DNA from: Acanthacorydalis orientalis
Lineage: Eukaryota > Arthropoda > Insecta > Megaloptera > Corydalidae
Direction: 5' to 3'
Assembly (NCBI GenBank): GCA_034766995.1
Contig: CM068322.1
Location: forward strand, 7,025,589-7,089,588
DNA: 64,000 nucleotides
Shown here piece after piece: positions 21,736 to 35,006 of the stretch; position 1 is the stretch's first letter; every line of letters starts with the position of its first letter. The notes under the pieces are model-generated. The model was not told the DNA's origin. It saw only the letters and a list, made by a program, of their open reading frames with translations, and ran no database searches. The position numbers were made by a program, and so were the translations under genes.

Positions 21736-24077
21736 TGAAATATTTTATATAAATTTATTATTATTGGTAATATTTTCAGAAAAGTCCATTCTAAACCTTT
21801 ATCTTTGTAATTTTAAACAGTTTTACAAAAGCAACAAATCTATTGTACAATATGTAACACATTTCTTATATCGGAAAACTACATTAATTATTTTGTCAAC
21901 AGTATTACGATCTGTTACATCTGCAATTGCTGATTTTGTACCACTACTGTACTTCTACAACAAAACTATGTAAAAGTAAATACCTCAAGTAACAGCTTGT
22001 TCGGTCTGTTTTGTCTACTATTTCTTATTTTGCTTCTGTTATTGATGTAAATGTATAATTTATGTTATTATTTATGTAAATAATATTCACTAATAATAGT
22101 GTTTCATTATTTCGATTCATTTATTTTTTATAAATTAGAATAAACTTATAATATTATTTATACTTTATATTTATTCGCAATTTTCATTGTAATTGACTTT
22201 TTACTTCAAATTATTTAATGAAACATTTTTTTATTCCTTTAAAATTTAATTAAATTTTTGTAACTAATGATAAACTATTACAAAGTTAATTCAAATCATT
22301 TAATAGATTTATTACTTTTTGAGTTTATTTTATATCTTTTTAATAAATAAGTTTATTTTGAAAAAAACATTTATTTTATTATATTAATTGAATTTAAGTA
22401 GTTGTCATACTTAGAACATAACTTTTTTCCAGTTATTCTAGATTTTTTTAAGTAACGTTTATCATTAAATAATTTACTATTTTTCATCGATTAATAGTAA
22501 AAATAATAAAATTATTTTTATACTTTAAATAAAATCTTAGTAAAATATTTGGAAGGCACTTAATATATTTATAATAATTATTGCTCTGAAAGTGATAGTA
22601 CATCGTTATTAATTTGAAATGATCATTATTTACAAACATAAATTAGTAAAAGTAAGATTCGAACTTTGTTTTCTTATAAAAAAAAGTATAATTCCTTTGT
22701 GAAAATTCCTTTGTGTTGACTGCACTGTAATTTTTGTTATTCATTAATTTCTTACAATTAATTAACGTTCTTAATTGATATCGTTAACACTGAAAATTAA
22801 AGAAGAATTATTATAAAAAATATAACAATCTATTAAAGTTCAAAGGACAAAAACTGAAAGCTAAAATACATGGATGTTTTTAATTAATACATTGTTTATT
22901 TATTGTTCGTATTGTAAAACATGGATCTTCAATATCAAAAGGTATATTTTTCTATCTCATACAATGGTTTGTACACTTTTTACTTATTGGTAATTTTTTC
23001 TTTAAAATTATAATTGTATGTTTCTCATACGTTCGTTAATGTGATCCGTTATCCCGTTTTTCTATTTTTTTTTTTTTAGAATCAGTTCATTTTCTGTTTC
23101 CTGATATTAGCACGTATACCATTTTTAGATAGGTTTTATATAATTTGTTGTTTGAAATATATCTGAAGTTCATACACATGACTAAAACTAATAATGGAAA
23201 ACAGTCACTTAAGTAATCCAAATTACTAAAGACTGTCAAGACAAAGCATTGTTATTTTTGTTCTGATTTGTTTAAGATTTTTTATTTTTTTTATGTTAAC
23301 TTTCCTTAAAATTAACATTTTAAAAGCTGATGAAATAATGGAAGCTGTGATTTTTGTTATATTACCCCAACCACTTGAATTTTTTTTTTACATTTGTTCT
23401 CCTATTAGTGGCAATTTTGACATTGTTTATATAATAATCGTCTTTAAATTCGATCCAATATTGAATTAATTCGATTTAATTTAATCCATATAAATATATT
23501 CACATGGAAATAAGAAGCATAAAGAAACTAATTTGTTTAATTAATTTAATGTTTCATAATGTAATATTAATTTTAATATTGTAATTTTTGTTAATAAATA
23601 GTTTCTTATGTGATACTTCTTGCACATTTTTTCAAGATAACCAATATTATTGCATTCCAGACAAGGATTTATATCGAATTTACCATTTTTTAGACTTTTA
23701 TCGTACTGGAAACTGTATAATATATACGGTGGGATTATTTGAACTAACTAAAGATAGGTTATTTCAGTAGGTATTTTTTAATTAATTGCTTCAAAACTAC
23801 AATGAATTTCAGTTTTTAAATTGTTTTGTATATTATAATGAACCAAAAAAAATATGAAATTTTCATTACATTAATTTTCACCATATCATTATCATTGGCA
23901 ACACATTTCTTTTAAAGTATCAATTTTAGTTCAATACGGTAGTAAAGAAGTCTGGTATTTGTTTATCTAGCCAATACAAAACGGCAGCCTTAAACTAATC
24001 GTCAGAAATAAAATTCCTGTCTTGATATAGCTTTAGTACAGAAAAAAATGGCAGTACTCGAAATAATGTAATTATGT

Positions 24078-24079
<2 letters not shown>
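21736..24079. other. Long AT-rich spacer, no gene recognised
   Basis: About 2.3 kb of low-complexity A/T sequence. Frames at 21764-21973 and 23588-23770 are short and unremarkable. No tract longer than 20 bp and no transposon end is seen. Confidence 0.55.
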
Positions 24080-24127
<48 letters not shown>

Positions 24128-24392
24128 ACATGAAAATGCTCTTTAAAAAAACTTTGAATTGACATATAAAATTTTATAAGAATAATTTAATTTCCTTTTG
24201 AAAGAAATATAATATTTTTAGAATTCTTTGTTGTAGTCTATAAAAATCTATAGTGTTTTATTAGGAAAGTTTTACATTGAATAATTTAGAATATTATTTC
24301 CTGGTCTAGAGTTGGTAGCTCTCTCGTTTGTCGGAATTTGAATATTTAATCGATGATTAAAGAGAAACTTTAGTATAAAAGCTCAAAGAAGT

Positions 24393-24431
<39 letters not shown>

Positions 24432-24439
24432 TGTATGCC
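24080..24439. other. AT-rich spacer between two (TA)n tracts
   Basis: TA tracts lie at 24080-24122 and 24396-24419, the latter running into GTATGTGTGTG. The sequence between them is A/T-rich and carries no recognised feature. Confidence 0.6.
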
Positions 24440-24830
24440 CGGAGAATTTAATATTCTGGATATTTTGAAAATATTGCACAAGCACAAACAAACAACCGAC
24501 TGACAAACATGTTTATGTACAAACGGCGAGTTGAAAATAACATACAGCGAGTGTGATTTTCTTCGTTTTATTTAGCTGTATAACGTCTGCTTGAATTCAT
24601 TTATGTTTTTCCGACGACGATTTAATTGAAACTGTTATGAATTTTGAAACGATATTATTTTCTCGTTTCGTTTTGACATCTAATTATACTTCTTTGTAAA
24701 TATACTATGACACAATACAACGATAACAAGGACTTCCAGTGTACCGCTGTCGGTTGCTTGAAACACTTCACGGGTGACGAAGAACGACACATTTGTCAAA
24801 TTTTATGTTTTCGTTTGAAATGACACACAC
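24440..24830. other. Complex island, candidate conserved non-coding DNA
   Basis: Less A/T-rich than its flanks, with ACAAACGGCGAGTTG, TTTTTCCGACGACGATTTAA, CTAATTATAC and CACTTCACGGGTGACG words and no sustained frame. Homeodomain-like TAATTA cores occur beside GC-rich words. It is bounded by TA tracts on both sides. Confidence 0.3.
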
Positions 24831-24833
24831 ATA

Positions 24834-24835
<2 letters not shown>

Positions 24836-24913
<78 letters not shown>
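24836..24913. repeat. (TA)n microsatellite, about 39 units with one GTA interruption
   Basis: An almost pure TA run, broken once by TATGTATA near 24899. It is among the longest clean tracts in the window. Confidence 0.95.
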
Positions 24914-26099
24914 GGATAATTTGGTAATAAGCATATTTAATATAGATTTACAAAAGAGAAAAATTTGTTAAATGCTTTTGTGTTGATTTTATTCTATTTT
25001 TGTTCGTTATTTATTCCCTTTTATGTTTAATCGATTTATATGAATCGAAAAGAAAATTCATTTATTTAGAAATGAAAACCATATTTATATAAACAAGTAT
25101 GAAAATACTATTGTTTATAAATAAACATTGAAAGTACTTTTTAATTTAAAAAATTATATTTTTGTATTGTAATTTAAATTTTTATTTTTTTCTGATAATT
25201 TGTTTCGGTTTTTTAATATGGAATTTTAAATAAAATTATTTTTTTTTCAAAAGATTGAACTGTAAGTATTTTAATTATATAGTTTATGATTCTACATAAT
25301 TAGTACATTAAAGAATTTATAAATTATACAAAATGATTTATTATTATTTATCGTGAGGTAATTTATGCTGTCAAAACTGTTTCGAATACAGTATTCGAAT
25401 TATTTTCAAGCGCAGTAATAATTGTACAAAAGATATATTTTTACATCACGCACAATTTTATGATTGACAGGAAATATATATTCTAGATAATTTTGTACAA
25501 TTTAGTATCGTGGTCTATTATTATAATTGTTATTAATGAAAATCATGAAAATTTGTACAAAAAAAATATTTATTGATATGTATTAAAATTGTTGTTTGTG
25601 TATTAATTAACGTTTCAATATGAACAAATATGAAGCTCTCATAAAAACACATTCATCATTCAGTATGAAATAATTGATGAACAAGTACTTAAAATGCTAA
25701 ATTATTATTTTTTTTATATTTTAGTTTGGCGTAATTGTAACGTAATAATTATGTAGAGCTAATTCTAGAGACTTTAAATGTCGAGAAAATTTATGCTGAA
25801 TAATTTTGTGTCTACATTAAACTTCATATTAATCGTGTTTTATACTTGTTATATTCTAGATAACATTTTGAATAAACTGTGTATTTTAATAACTGTTTAA
25901 TATTTGTTTCATCTATTTTACATGTGTATTAAATTTGTCAAAGATTGAGTTATTGAAACCTATTTCATGTTGTATGAACACCAAATACGATTTAACTTCC
26001 AATACTTTCTCTAATTCTCCTCATCCCACTTCTTTTATGGCTTTCATTATGTTTTCTAATTCCACGTGTGCAATTATATATCTTAACAAATTATTATTT
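24914..26099. other. AT-rich spacer, nothing recognised
   Basis: A/T-rich sequence. An 82-codon frame at 25935-26183 runs across the end of the TTAA-flanked element that follows and resembles no protein I know. Confidence 0.5.
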
Positions 26100-26723
26100 T
26101 TAACCTTTAACGGTCGAAAGGCTCCGCTGCGGGGACATGTCGAGAATTTTGTTCACATATTAATTTACTTTCGTTTCGGATAATATTATGCGATGTAAAA
26201 AATATACAGTGACTTAAAAATGATTTGTCTACATGATAAATAATTTAATTAATTAATTTTACAAAATAAACCTTATAGCACCTTATATCATTTGAAATTT
26301 TATTTCATGCTTTTCTGTATTTGTACCTTAAAAAATAGTTCTTATTAGCATTTATAAAAAAGTTACATATTCGTCATTCTAGAAACAAGAAGAATTATTG
26401 AGTATGTTCCGACAGAAAAATTAAAGGCGACCGTAAATAAACATCTACATATTATTCAACATGTATAGGGAATCCATCGCTACACCTTGGGGATTATTTT
26501 GCAAAGTATCATACTTTCTACAATTATAAAAAATTATTTTTATTTCAAAAATTTACATTTGGATGTACATCAGATATTTTTCTTTATATTTTCGTTTAAA
26601 TAAACTAGTTTCATAACCGATGTTGTTGTTTTAATTATTATTAATGTTTTCTTAAGTTTGGCTTATATTCTATCTTCTTGTATGTGACTAGTATAAAAAA
26701 AATTGTCGATCGTTAAGGGTTCA
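26100..26723. mobile_element. Possible piggyBac-like non-autonomous element
   Basis: The left end is TTAA followed by CCTTTAACGGTCGAAAGG (26104-26121). On the right, the sequence read inward from 26719 is CCCTTAACGATCGACAAT, outside which stands TTCA, one change from a TTAA. These ends match at about 13 of 18 positions. A GC-rich subterminal stretch with a CCGCTGCGG palindrome follows the left end. There is no transposase. It is weaker than the 16842 and 41609 elements because one flank is altered. Confidence 0.4.
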
Positions 26724-26755
26724 TATTTATACACACACAGACACACAGACACACG

Positions 26756-26790
<35 letters not shown>

Positions 26791-27558
26791 GTTATATACA
26801 TTTACAAATCCAAAATTCTGTGTATAATAACTTTCTGTATGTGTGTCACTTAATAACTTAATTCTGTATTCTCTCCAGGATTTTCTTTTGTTTCTCTAAG
26901 ATAATAACTTTCCAATATATTAACTACTTGCTTATTCCTTGTCTTCCTACCCCACACATATCAAAGTTTTCCATCCTACTATAAACGAAAAGCGATAGAG
27001 AAAGTTTGTTCAGGAACTCATAACTATAATATAATTTGAGATATTAGAATGAAATAAAAAAGAAAGAAAGCTTAGAAAGTAACCATTTTAATAATATATT
27101 TATTTGAAAATATAATCATCACCATTTTTTTATACATTTCTGTCTACATGTAAAAATGTCTCCATTCTTTTAGTGGTGAAAATGGTGTTTCATCCTTCAA
27201 ATAATCCTAAGTACCTTAATTTGGTTGACAGGGTCAAAATTTATTTAGTCAGCGATGAATAGGTATGTCAGATACGTTTTCATCTATATTTAATTCAAAT
27301 ATGGTATCTTGCATTAAGCGTATTGACAATTTTATATACATTTTCCATATTTACTCTCATTTTGTTACTCTTACTATGTGGCATACAGCAACTAAACTAA
27401 TGCACCTGGCAAAATTTTACATGGCTCGTCATACAATATGCCTGAAAAAATCTCACTCTGCTCTATGATTCGAAAGTTATGACTGATTTTAAAATTTTTT
27501 TAACCGTTTCTTGTACCAAAAAATGAAATATATTTTTAAATTACTTATCTATAAAATA
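26724..27558. other. Spacer with a compound (AC)n/(TA)n tract
   Basis: An AC-rich run at about 26733-26778 passes into a short TATATA run. The rest is A/T-rich, and no gene is supported. Confidence 0.55.
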
Positions 27559-28132
27559 ATAGGTTAGTAGAAAAAAAATTGCAGTTTCTGACCCTCAAAT
27601 TCATATACGTTTTTTAATTTAAGTGGTGTTAAGTGGTCCAGAATTGTTGGGTGACTGACACCTAACTTTTGTGCAAACTCTCCAATTGTTGTACGTGGTT
27701 CTGATTCAACTAACGTCTTTAGTTGGTCGTTGTAAACTAAAGGACACCTGCGACCTTCTTCATCTTCGAGGTTCTCATCCCCAGAACGAAATTTTTTGAA
27801 CCACCATTACATCGTACATTTCTTAACAGTACCCACACTAAAAGCATCGTTTAGTTTACGAGCAGTTTGTGCTGCTTTACCACCCTTTTGAACTCATACA
27901 AACAATTGCTCTTATTTACTTATTTTCAATATTTAATTCAATAGCCGAATTTGAAGCAAAATTCATTTGAAGCAAATTAATAATAAAACCAAAATCCATT
28001 TTACTAAAATACTGACCGAAAAATTCACTTTAAAATGTTAATAACATGAGCATGATGCGATGACACTTTCACAGAAAAAATAAGGGCAGAATTTAGAAAA
28101 CAAAAACCGCAATTATTTTCCTACCAACACAA
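27559..28132 (-). mobile_element. Internally deleted mariner derivative, copy E
   Basis: 574 bp with TA on both sides (27557-27558, 28133-28134). The left end ATAGGTTAGTAGAAAAAAAA and right end AAACCGCAATTATTTTCCTA pair well. On the minus strand the transposase N-terminus is well preserved: leader, KRVVKQHKLLVN-like out of frame, then FKKFRSGDENLEDEEGR, VYNDQLKTLVESEPRTTIGE, FAQKLGVSHPTILDH, then the joint to the end. It is among the best-preserved copies but still has frameshifts. Confidence 0.85.
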
Positions 28133-28959
28133 TATGTGTATGTATTTAAATTCTTTTTTAAAAACAAAATGTCCAAAAAACGAGATTATTAGTAAACATT
28201 GGTAACAAGGACATATAGAGCCTCAGGAAACAAAAACTAAATTATGATTGTAAAAAAATAGGGGTTCATAGATCAATTAAATTCAAAGAAATATGTCTAT
28301 TACTTATTAACAGATTATAGAAATTACCATAAATGTACTTATAATATCTTTTCTAAAAATAAGTTATTGAAAATGACTATTAGTGTCAGTTTGAATTACT
28401 TTATACTTTTAAGGCATTGACACTTATGTAATGGCACATATTTTTTCACTGACGGGAGACACTGATGCTGAATTTGTTAATAAATTTTAAGAAAATGTAT
28501 ATAGAATTGAGTTCTTTTTAAAATGAATATATTTCTTGAAATCAATGGAAAAGACAAATAAAAGCACTGTATATAAAATGAGTACTACAGATTATGTTAA
28601 AAAACTACGAACGGTGACCTTAGAAACAATGGCTGCTTCCCAAATATATGATTCCTCAGAGATTTATTATTTATTCTACCACCTACAATTAGATCGTAAA
28701 TATTATTTTATTTTTAAAATTAAAAACTGACATTCAGAAAGAAGGTTTAGCACAGATAAAGAACAGTAAGCTGTTTTTAATGATTTGGGAAGGATAACGT
28801 GCAAATATTTATATATAATGGTGTACAAAATGATATATAATCTCTAATAAGAAGATAATTTAAATGCATTAGAATAGATAAAGATTCTATTGAAAAATAA
28901 AAAAAAATATCATTTCTAATCCTTCCTTCTACGTCGAGTCGGTAAATTCTAGACAGAAT

Positions 28960-28961
<2 letters not shown>

Positions 28962-29028
<67 letters not shown>
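28962..29028. repeat. (TA)n microsatellite, about 33 units
   Basis: An uninterrupted alternating TA run. The 94-codon minus-strand frame over it is an Ile-Tyr artefact. Confidence 0.95.
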
Positions 29029-29033
<5 letters not shown>

Positions 29034-29399
29034 TATAATAAAAAAGGTTAATGAAAAACATACGTGCTTATGTTAAATCAATACAAACTTTATATAAGCA
29101 AACATCAGGTGTATTAAAAGTTAGTCTAAAAAAGGGTTGGCATCCATAAGATCCGTCTTACACACTCTCTTTGAACTGCACATCACATCTTGTTTGTGAG
29201 TGTATGTAACTTGTATTGATTATCTGAAGTGCTTCGTCGACCACCATTACACAAGATTAGCTCTTATGTATTTATATTAGGATAAAAACGTCAAGTAGTA
29301 AATTTGACCTGGCCTTGTGTTCCATTAAACTGTTGCATTTACCACTATATGTACACACACATACATACACACACATATATACACTTACCACACACACAC

Positions 29400-29444
<45 letters not shown>

Positions 29445-29627
29445 CTATGTAATATGTTTGAATATTCTGAATATATATTTAATTATTTCATATCACATTA
29501 AGAATAACAGAAGTCTATTAAAATTAACATTGTAGAGAAGAGAAAATAAAAATGTTTATAATTGTATAAAATATATATTTTTATGAAATACTAAATATAA
29601 TGAAGCTGTAATATGTATTTAAATAGG

Positions 29628-29629
<2 letters not shown>

Positions 29630-29679
<50 letters not shown>
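29630..29679. repeat. (TA)n microsatellite, about 25 units
   Basis: An uninterrupted alternating TA run. Another of 45 bp lies 190 bp upstream (29398-29442). Confidence 0.95.
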
Positions 29680-29681
<2 letters not shown>

Positions 29682-29782
29682 ATTAAATGATGATTAAGGA
29701 TTTAAGTATCGAGGTTGACAAGTAAATAAGTATGCGTACGTGTATTGATTATTGATTATATTTGATTATGAGAAACACTTTA

Positions 29783-29834
29783 CTGTACTTTCTCCTTATT
29801 CCATCTGTACTTTCTCCTTATTCCAACTGTACTT
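29783..29834 (+). repeat. 22 bp tandem repeat, about 2.3 units
   Basis: CTGTACTTTCTCCTTATTCC plus A and one or two variable bases is repeated with period 22, then the start of a third unit (CTGTACTT) follows. Units are nearly identical. Confidence 0.85.
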
Positions 29835-32279
29835 AGTTAAATTTTATTCTCTTAGCTAGACATGAATTCAAAATATAATTTTAAATTTCTGATCGAGTAA
29901 AGACTACATGATATTTTTCTTGCCAGTAATATTTTAGAACGTTTTTTAAGATTAAGCAGTCAAGAATTCAAATCCAGAAGTATGAATAGGAGAACTATTC
30001 AAGTTAAAAAAAATGTATTTGATGTTCTCGTACATAGACAATTTCTTTTTTAATGAAACATTTTTCATAACATCAAAAAGTAAATTATGCATATAGAAGA
30101 CTTTATTTCTGTTTTTGCCTTAAAAATATTTATTTCATATTTCTCAAAATGCTTCAAATGATAAATTTTATTTAGTTTCAATATCATACTAAAATATCTA
30201 TAACTCATATCTTGCAATAATATTGTTTATAAATAGTCAATTTTTTTATGTTAATGTGCTGCTTTAATTTTCAAATACATATATTTATTCACACAAATAT
30301 GATTCCCGAAAAAAAAAACAAAATAAAACAAATTTTTATAACAGAAATCACTTTTTATAAAATCGAATAACGTTAACATAAATATACCTTTTGTAATATA
30401 AGCTTTCGAATTTTTATAAACATCAAATATTTCCTCGGTGACCTTTGTTCTTTAGAATCATTTGTGTATCATTTTATGACACTCGTTTCGACCTACTTTC
30501 CACCCCAAATTTCAGATAACTGACATTAATTCTGTTTTATATTTGTTTATATGAGTTTTTGTTCAGATATGGTGAAACGAGGTGAGATTTCCACGATACA
30601 TCTTAGAAAAGATGCATAATATTAAAGATGTAAATAGTATACTATAAATTATAAAAATTTGAAATAAAGGAATGAAAATAAATATCTTAGGAAACTGAAC
30701 TGCATCAAAATAAAATGAAATGAGCAAATAAATAGAAGCATTGGAGTTACATTTTATATCTTAAAATTAGTAATTACTCCTTAAGTGAAACGTATTATAA
30801 AATTATTAATTGTTTAAAAATAAGTAGTTTTTTAAATCAGATTAAAAAAATGTTGGAAAATATATAAATAATAATAAAATTTTAATAGAATTTTTATAAA
30901 AAATTGTAATACAAAAACTTTATTTAAAGTAGAATACCCTATTAATATTCGCTACTTCGTATAAACTAGTTTTAATAGACAGATCTTACTTTTATACAAG
31001 TTCAAAATGAAAGATATAAATAAAAATATATTCATAACGAGTATAAATAAAAAAAAAATAAAATTGTCGAACATTTTGTACTGTCCAATAAATAAATGGG
31101 TTCTTGTTGGGAGAAATAAGAATTTAGTGCATCGACTATCAGCTATTACATATATGTTAGTAATAGAATACCTTTGTGCGCACTCTGAGTCTTCCTGCTC
31201 CAGAGCATGATTATTATGTTTGGTACTTACTATGTCACAGATTTTACTTTTAAATTTTCAAGCTGTAGTTGTGATTTTGAACTTATCCCCTTATTTTCAA
31301 CCAGATGAGTAACTATTACTGATGAAATTACAATGTACGACTAATTATTTTAGCCGCGTCATGTACACATGGCCTTAAGTAGGTTTATTTAAAATTATCA
31401 TTTATTAAAAACTGTATACGAATTAAATTCAATTTGCAGCAATACACTTATTAAAAGTATCTCAAAATCTTCTAACTACTGCTGAAAACACTTCTAAGTG
31501 TTGCACAAACAGCTTATCTCCAATTTCTTAGTGATTTTAAGAAATACACTTATTCCAGGCAATCAATTCGTTTATTGATATTATTCAAAAATAGTCAGTC
31601 AGTAAACGTTCATTCATTATAAACATCATAAAAGAATTAAAATCATTGTTGAAAGTGCTTTTCAAACAACAGCCTCGTGGAAATCTATCACAGGACTTTC
31701 GAATTTCTTAAATGTGATTATTATGAAAGCTTTTCACTTTAAAAAATAGTTTTCAGTTTTTTCACTTGAAAAATTAGCTGAACTATAGTATATCTAAACA
31801 CTGAAATGTAGTCAATGACAATAATTTTGCGTGGTTATTGTTATGTAAGGAAACCAACTACTTTATTCTCAATACTTGGCAAAAAATCTTCGAATTCATA
31901 CCATGAAATGGTTTAAAATACTTAATTAATAGTTTTTATCGACAGTTATGGTTGAAAAAAAGAATTTTTAAATGGTTAATTAAATCAGTTAGACAATTTT
32001 AGGGGCGTGTATATCTATTAAATGAGCTATTTAATGTAATATTATTTTAATTTCAAAATATTACTTTTATAAAAGAGACAACTTAAGATTTCAATTTTTA
32101 TTACAAATAGTTGTTAATACGAGTTTTATACAAAAAATAATTGTAGATTTCTTTCCTTCTTGAAATATAATACTATTTTGGCAAATTCATGTTGTACATT
32201 TAGTTAAAATGCACATGTATTGTATTTCAATGTCCATAATGGTAGAGTTAAAATAGTTTTACACATTTATGAGATACTA

Positions 32280-32640
32280 TTTATACACACATACACACAC
32301 ACACATATATATATATATATAATATCTATAAATTATTCCGAACGGACCGGAACAAACCGGATAACCGTTCCGGTGCTCATAAGTCTCAAAGCTTCTTCGA
32401 CTCGCCCAATATAATTGTATAATTAAAATAGTCTCTGACTTATATAATATACCGGAGCGCATCGAGCTAGTTGACACAGTCGTTGGATACACAAGTTGAA
32501 GAGAAGTTTCGATGTCGTCATTAATAGTGGTGAAGGTTTCGGCTGTAATAGTAAGGCTCGTCACATCCGGAAGATCGTCTCTCAATAATTCAACAATCGT
32601 ATTTAACAGCCAGACGCATGTATGCAAAATGGGCGAGTGT
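32280..32640. other. GC-richer island with a long minus-strand frame, unclassified
   Basis: A minus-strand frame of 116 codons (32277-32627) includes about 95 codons outside the adjoining TA/AC tract. It begins MHTCVWLLNTIVELLRDDL and continues with a Thr/Ser-rich middle. I recognise no family; plus-strand frames here are nearly as open. An 8 bp perfect inverted repeat (ACCGGAAC at 32346-32353, GTTCCGGT at 32367-32374) and AACCGG words could be binding sites. It could be an exon, a transposon fragment or regulatory DNA; the evidence does not decide. Confidence 0.3.
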
Positions 32641-34079
32641 CTTCATGAAAATATAAACTAATTTGAATTGTAGGTTACGAGCTCAGTCGGATCGATATTT
32701 TACTACGATCACAGTTGTATGTTAAGCTAGTCACTAGTTTTATTACTTTTTAATTCACTGTATGTAGAATATTCCAATATAATAGTAAGTGTGTGATTGA
32801 GATAAATACAATATTTGGAAGAAACTATAATATTAACTTTAAAAAATACGCTACTTACAAATTATAGTTAACAGTAACTTATAAAATTACAAGTTATTGT
32901 CATTTATAGTTATTACACATAAATTGATTATTAGTTTAGGAAGATAATAAAAGAGGTAAAAATAATGATTATGAAATTAAAAATTTCTATCAATAAAAAT
33001 TATTTAGTAAATACATGAGTAGAATATTTTTTGCAAATCTGTCCTTCACTAGACGTCTTTATTATTTAATTTATTTTTATATTAATATCAGCTATCGTGT
33101 TCATTAGTTGAAAAAAAAATTTAAAAATGATTAATCTAATTTAAATCTTTTTTTAATTTTTATTAAATAATCGCATGATGGGAATCTTGTTCCAAACTGT
33201 ATGAAATACACTTCTCATTAGTAAAATGAAATCAAGTATAAAGAACATTAAATTTTTATTTCGTTTTTTTTTTTTTTTAATTATATAATTATATTATTTA
33301 TTAATAATAACTACTACTTTAGTCCTATATTAATCTCATAATTTTTGTTACACACGAGATCGAGTGAAAACAAAAAAAATAAAATTTTATGATCTCAAAT
33401 ACAGAAAATATCAAATAAAATGAAAAGACAGGACAAGGTGGTTCTAACCGATGTATTCTTTTATACATATATGTATAATATATTTCATTGTAGCTTACGA
33501 ATTTCATTTCGATTAAGGAGGTTTTTAATTTTATTGTGCTGATTTGAACAACTTTGATATATTATAACTTTAAACAATTTTGTATTTTATATATTATATT
33601 TATTGTTGTTTTTATTTAACAAAAGACATGTCAAATAAATAAAAATAATTATATATTACATTAGAAAATTATAAACCATGCTCAATGTAAATTATAATAT
33701 GTAAACGTTATAAAGTGCAATAAACGAATTTTTTTTAATCATTTAAAAAATTAAATGTTTATAATTGTATTTTGTTTATAGAAGAATATTGTTTGGCAAA
33801 AATTCTAATCTTACTAGATTTTCATCGACAAGTAAAGTTAAAAAATTTAAAAACGTTGAAAAATAAACAATCAAAAAATATACATAGACACAAACTAGAA
33901 AATAAATGTTTAAACTTGTGGTTTAAAAAATTAGGTAATTCTGTTGAGCCGTACAATTTTAGTTCGTAGTTTAATTAAAACCTAATTGAACTATAGCTGT
34001 GAATTAGTTTAAAATCGAATTGATGAACTATCGCCTGAATCTAACTAATCTGATAAGTTCATCGAAAACCTGTAGCAAG
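32641..34079. other. AT-rich spacer, nothing recognised
   Basis: A/T-rich sequence with a poly-T run near 33266. Frames of 60-65 codons occur but have chance-like composition. Confidence 0.5.
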
Positions 34080-34390
34080 TTAATAAAGTAACCTACTCGT
34101 CGTTTTCCGAAGTACGCCAACCGGCACAACGACAAGATCAGCGATGATTGAGCGTAAACAATAAAATCGATCGTTTTCGTTCCGGTCGTACGTCGCCATT
34201 TAGTGGTTCACGTGGCCCACGTGTACGCACCGGAATCCAATTATCTGCGGCCAACAACCTAATTAAATGGGCCGCAAAAGTGGACATCGGAGGAATTGTG
34301 TGTCGCGCGTACAGGCCGTATTGTCGAGTGCCGCTATTTCGTTAACCGGCCACTTGGTACCTGTCGTAAAACTACCCACACGTCACAGAA
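34080..34390. other. GC-rich island, strong candidate conserved regulatory element
   Basis: About 300 bp of complex, GC-rich sequence in an AT-rich desert. It combines homeodomain-type cores (CCAATTATCTG, CCTAATTAAATGGGCC) with an E-box palindrome (CACGTGGCCCACGTG, about 34209-34223) and CpG-bearing words (CCGGTCGTACGTCGCC, GTGTCGCGCGTAC). Two plus-strand frames cross it but have no recognisable domain. This mixture of dense factor-site-like words without a coding signature is what insect developmental enhancers look like. Confidence 0.45.
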
Positions 34391-34432
34391 ACACACACAC
34401 TCATACATGTACGCATATGTGTGTATGAATGC

Positions 34433-34485
<53 letters not shown>

Positions 34486-34715
34486 AAACGAACAAAGCGA
34501 CATCTCGATGCAATCAGTCGACTTTTACGGTAAACATAAATTTATTGTAATTCAAAGATCGAATTATTTTAATTGGATTCGGGAGCCTTTCTCTAATCAG
34601 ATAGTAGTCAAAGTTCACATTCCATAAAACTCGCATTCGCCACAACGATTGATTTTATCGAAAAATTAGTTCATCAGCTAAATTACTCACAGATCTGCAG
34701 GAAGATTGATCGATT

Positions 34716-34773
<58 letters not shown>

Positions 34774-34956
34774 TGAAAAAATAATTCGGTGCCTTATATT
34801 GAATAAGTCATGACTCTGTTTTAAATTAAAATATTTTCTCGTAGTTTTAGAACTTTTAAATGCGTAACTAACATATTAAAACACTATATATCTTAGCTAA
34901 CAAGTTGGCATCATCTCACAAAATAGTAGTGAACACAATGGCGTCTGAAAAGCAGT

Positions 34957-35005
<49 letters not shown>
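34391..35005. other. Spacer with three (TA)n tracts
   Basis: TA tracts at 34434-34482, 34724-34769 and 34959-35005 alternate with short, moderately complex stretches. The last tract is the landing site of mariner copy F. Confidence 0.7.

Positions 35006-35006
<1 letters not shown>

Larger units (their letters stand above)
28133..32279. other. Long AT-rich spacer with three long (TA)n tracts
   Basis: Contains TA tracts at 28962-29028, 29398-29442 and 29630-29679, AC-rich runs around 29350-29400, and a 22 bp tandem repeat at 29783-29834. A 64-codon frame at 28536-28730 and a 67-codon frame at 31007-31210 have no recognised similarity. No other element ends are recognised. Confidence 0.5.

Noticed and set aside
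25935..26183. 82-codon frame
   Set aside because: It crosses the edge of a TTAA-flanked element and has no recognisable domain or plausible codon pattern.
34148..34345. 65-codon arginine-rich frame
   Set aside because: It lies in a GC-rich island where stop codons are rare; another frame overlaps it and no family is recognised.
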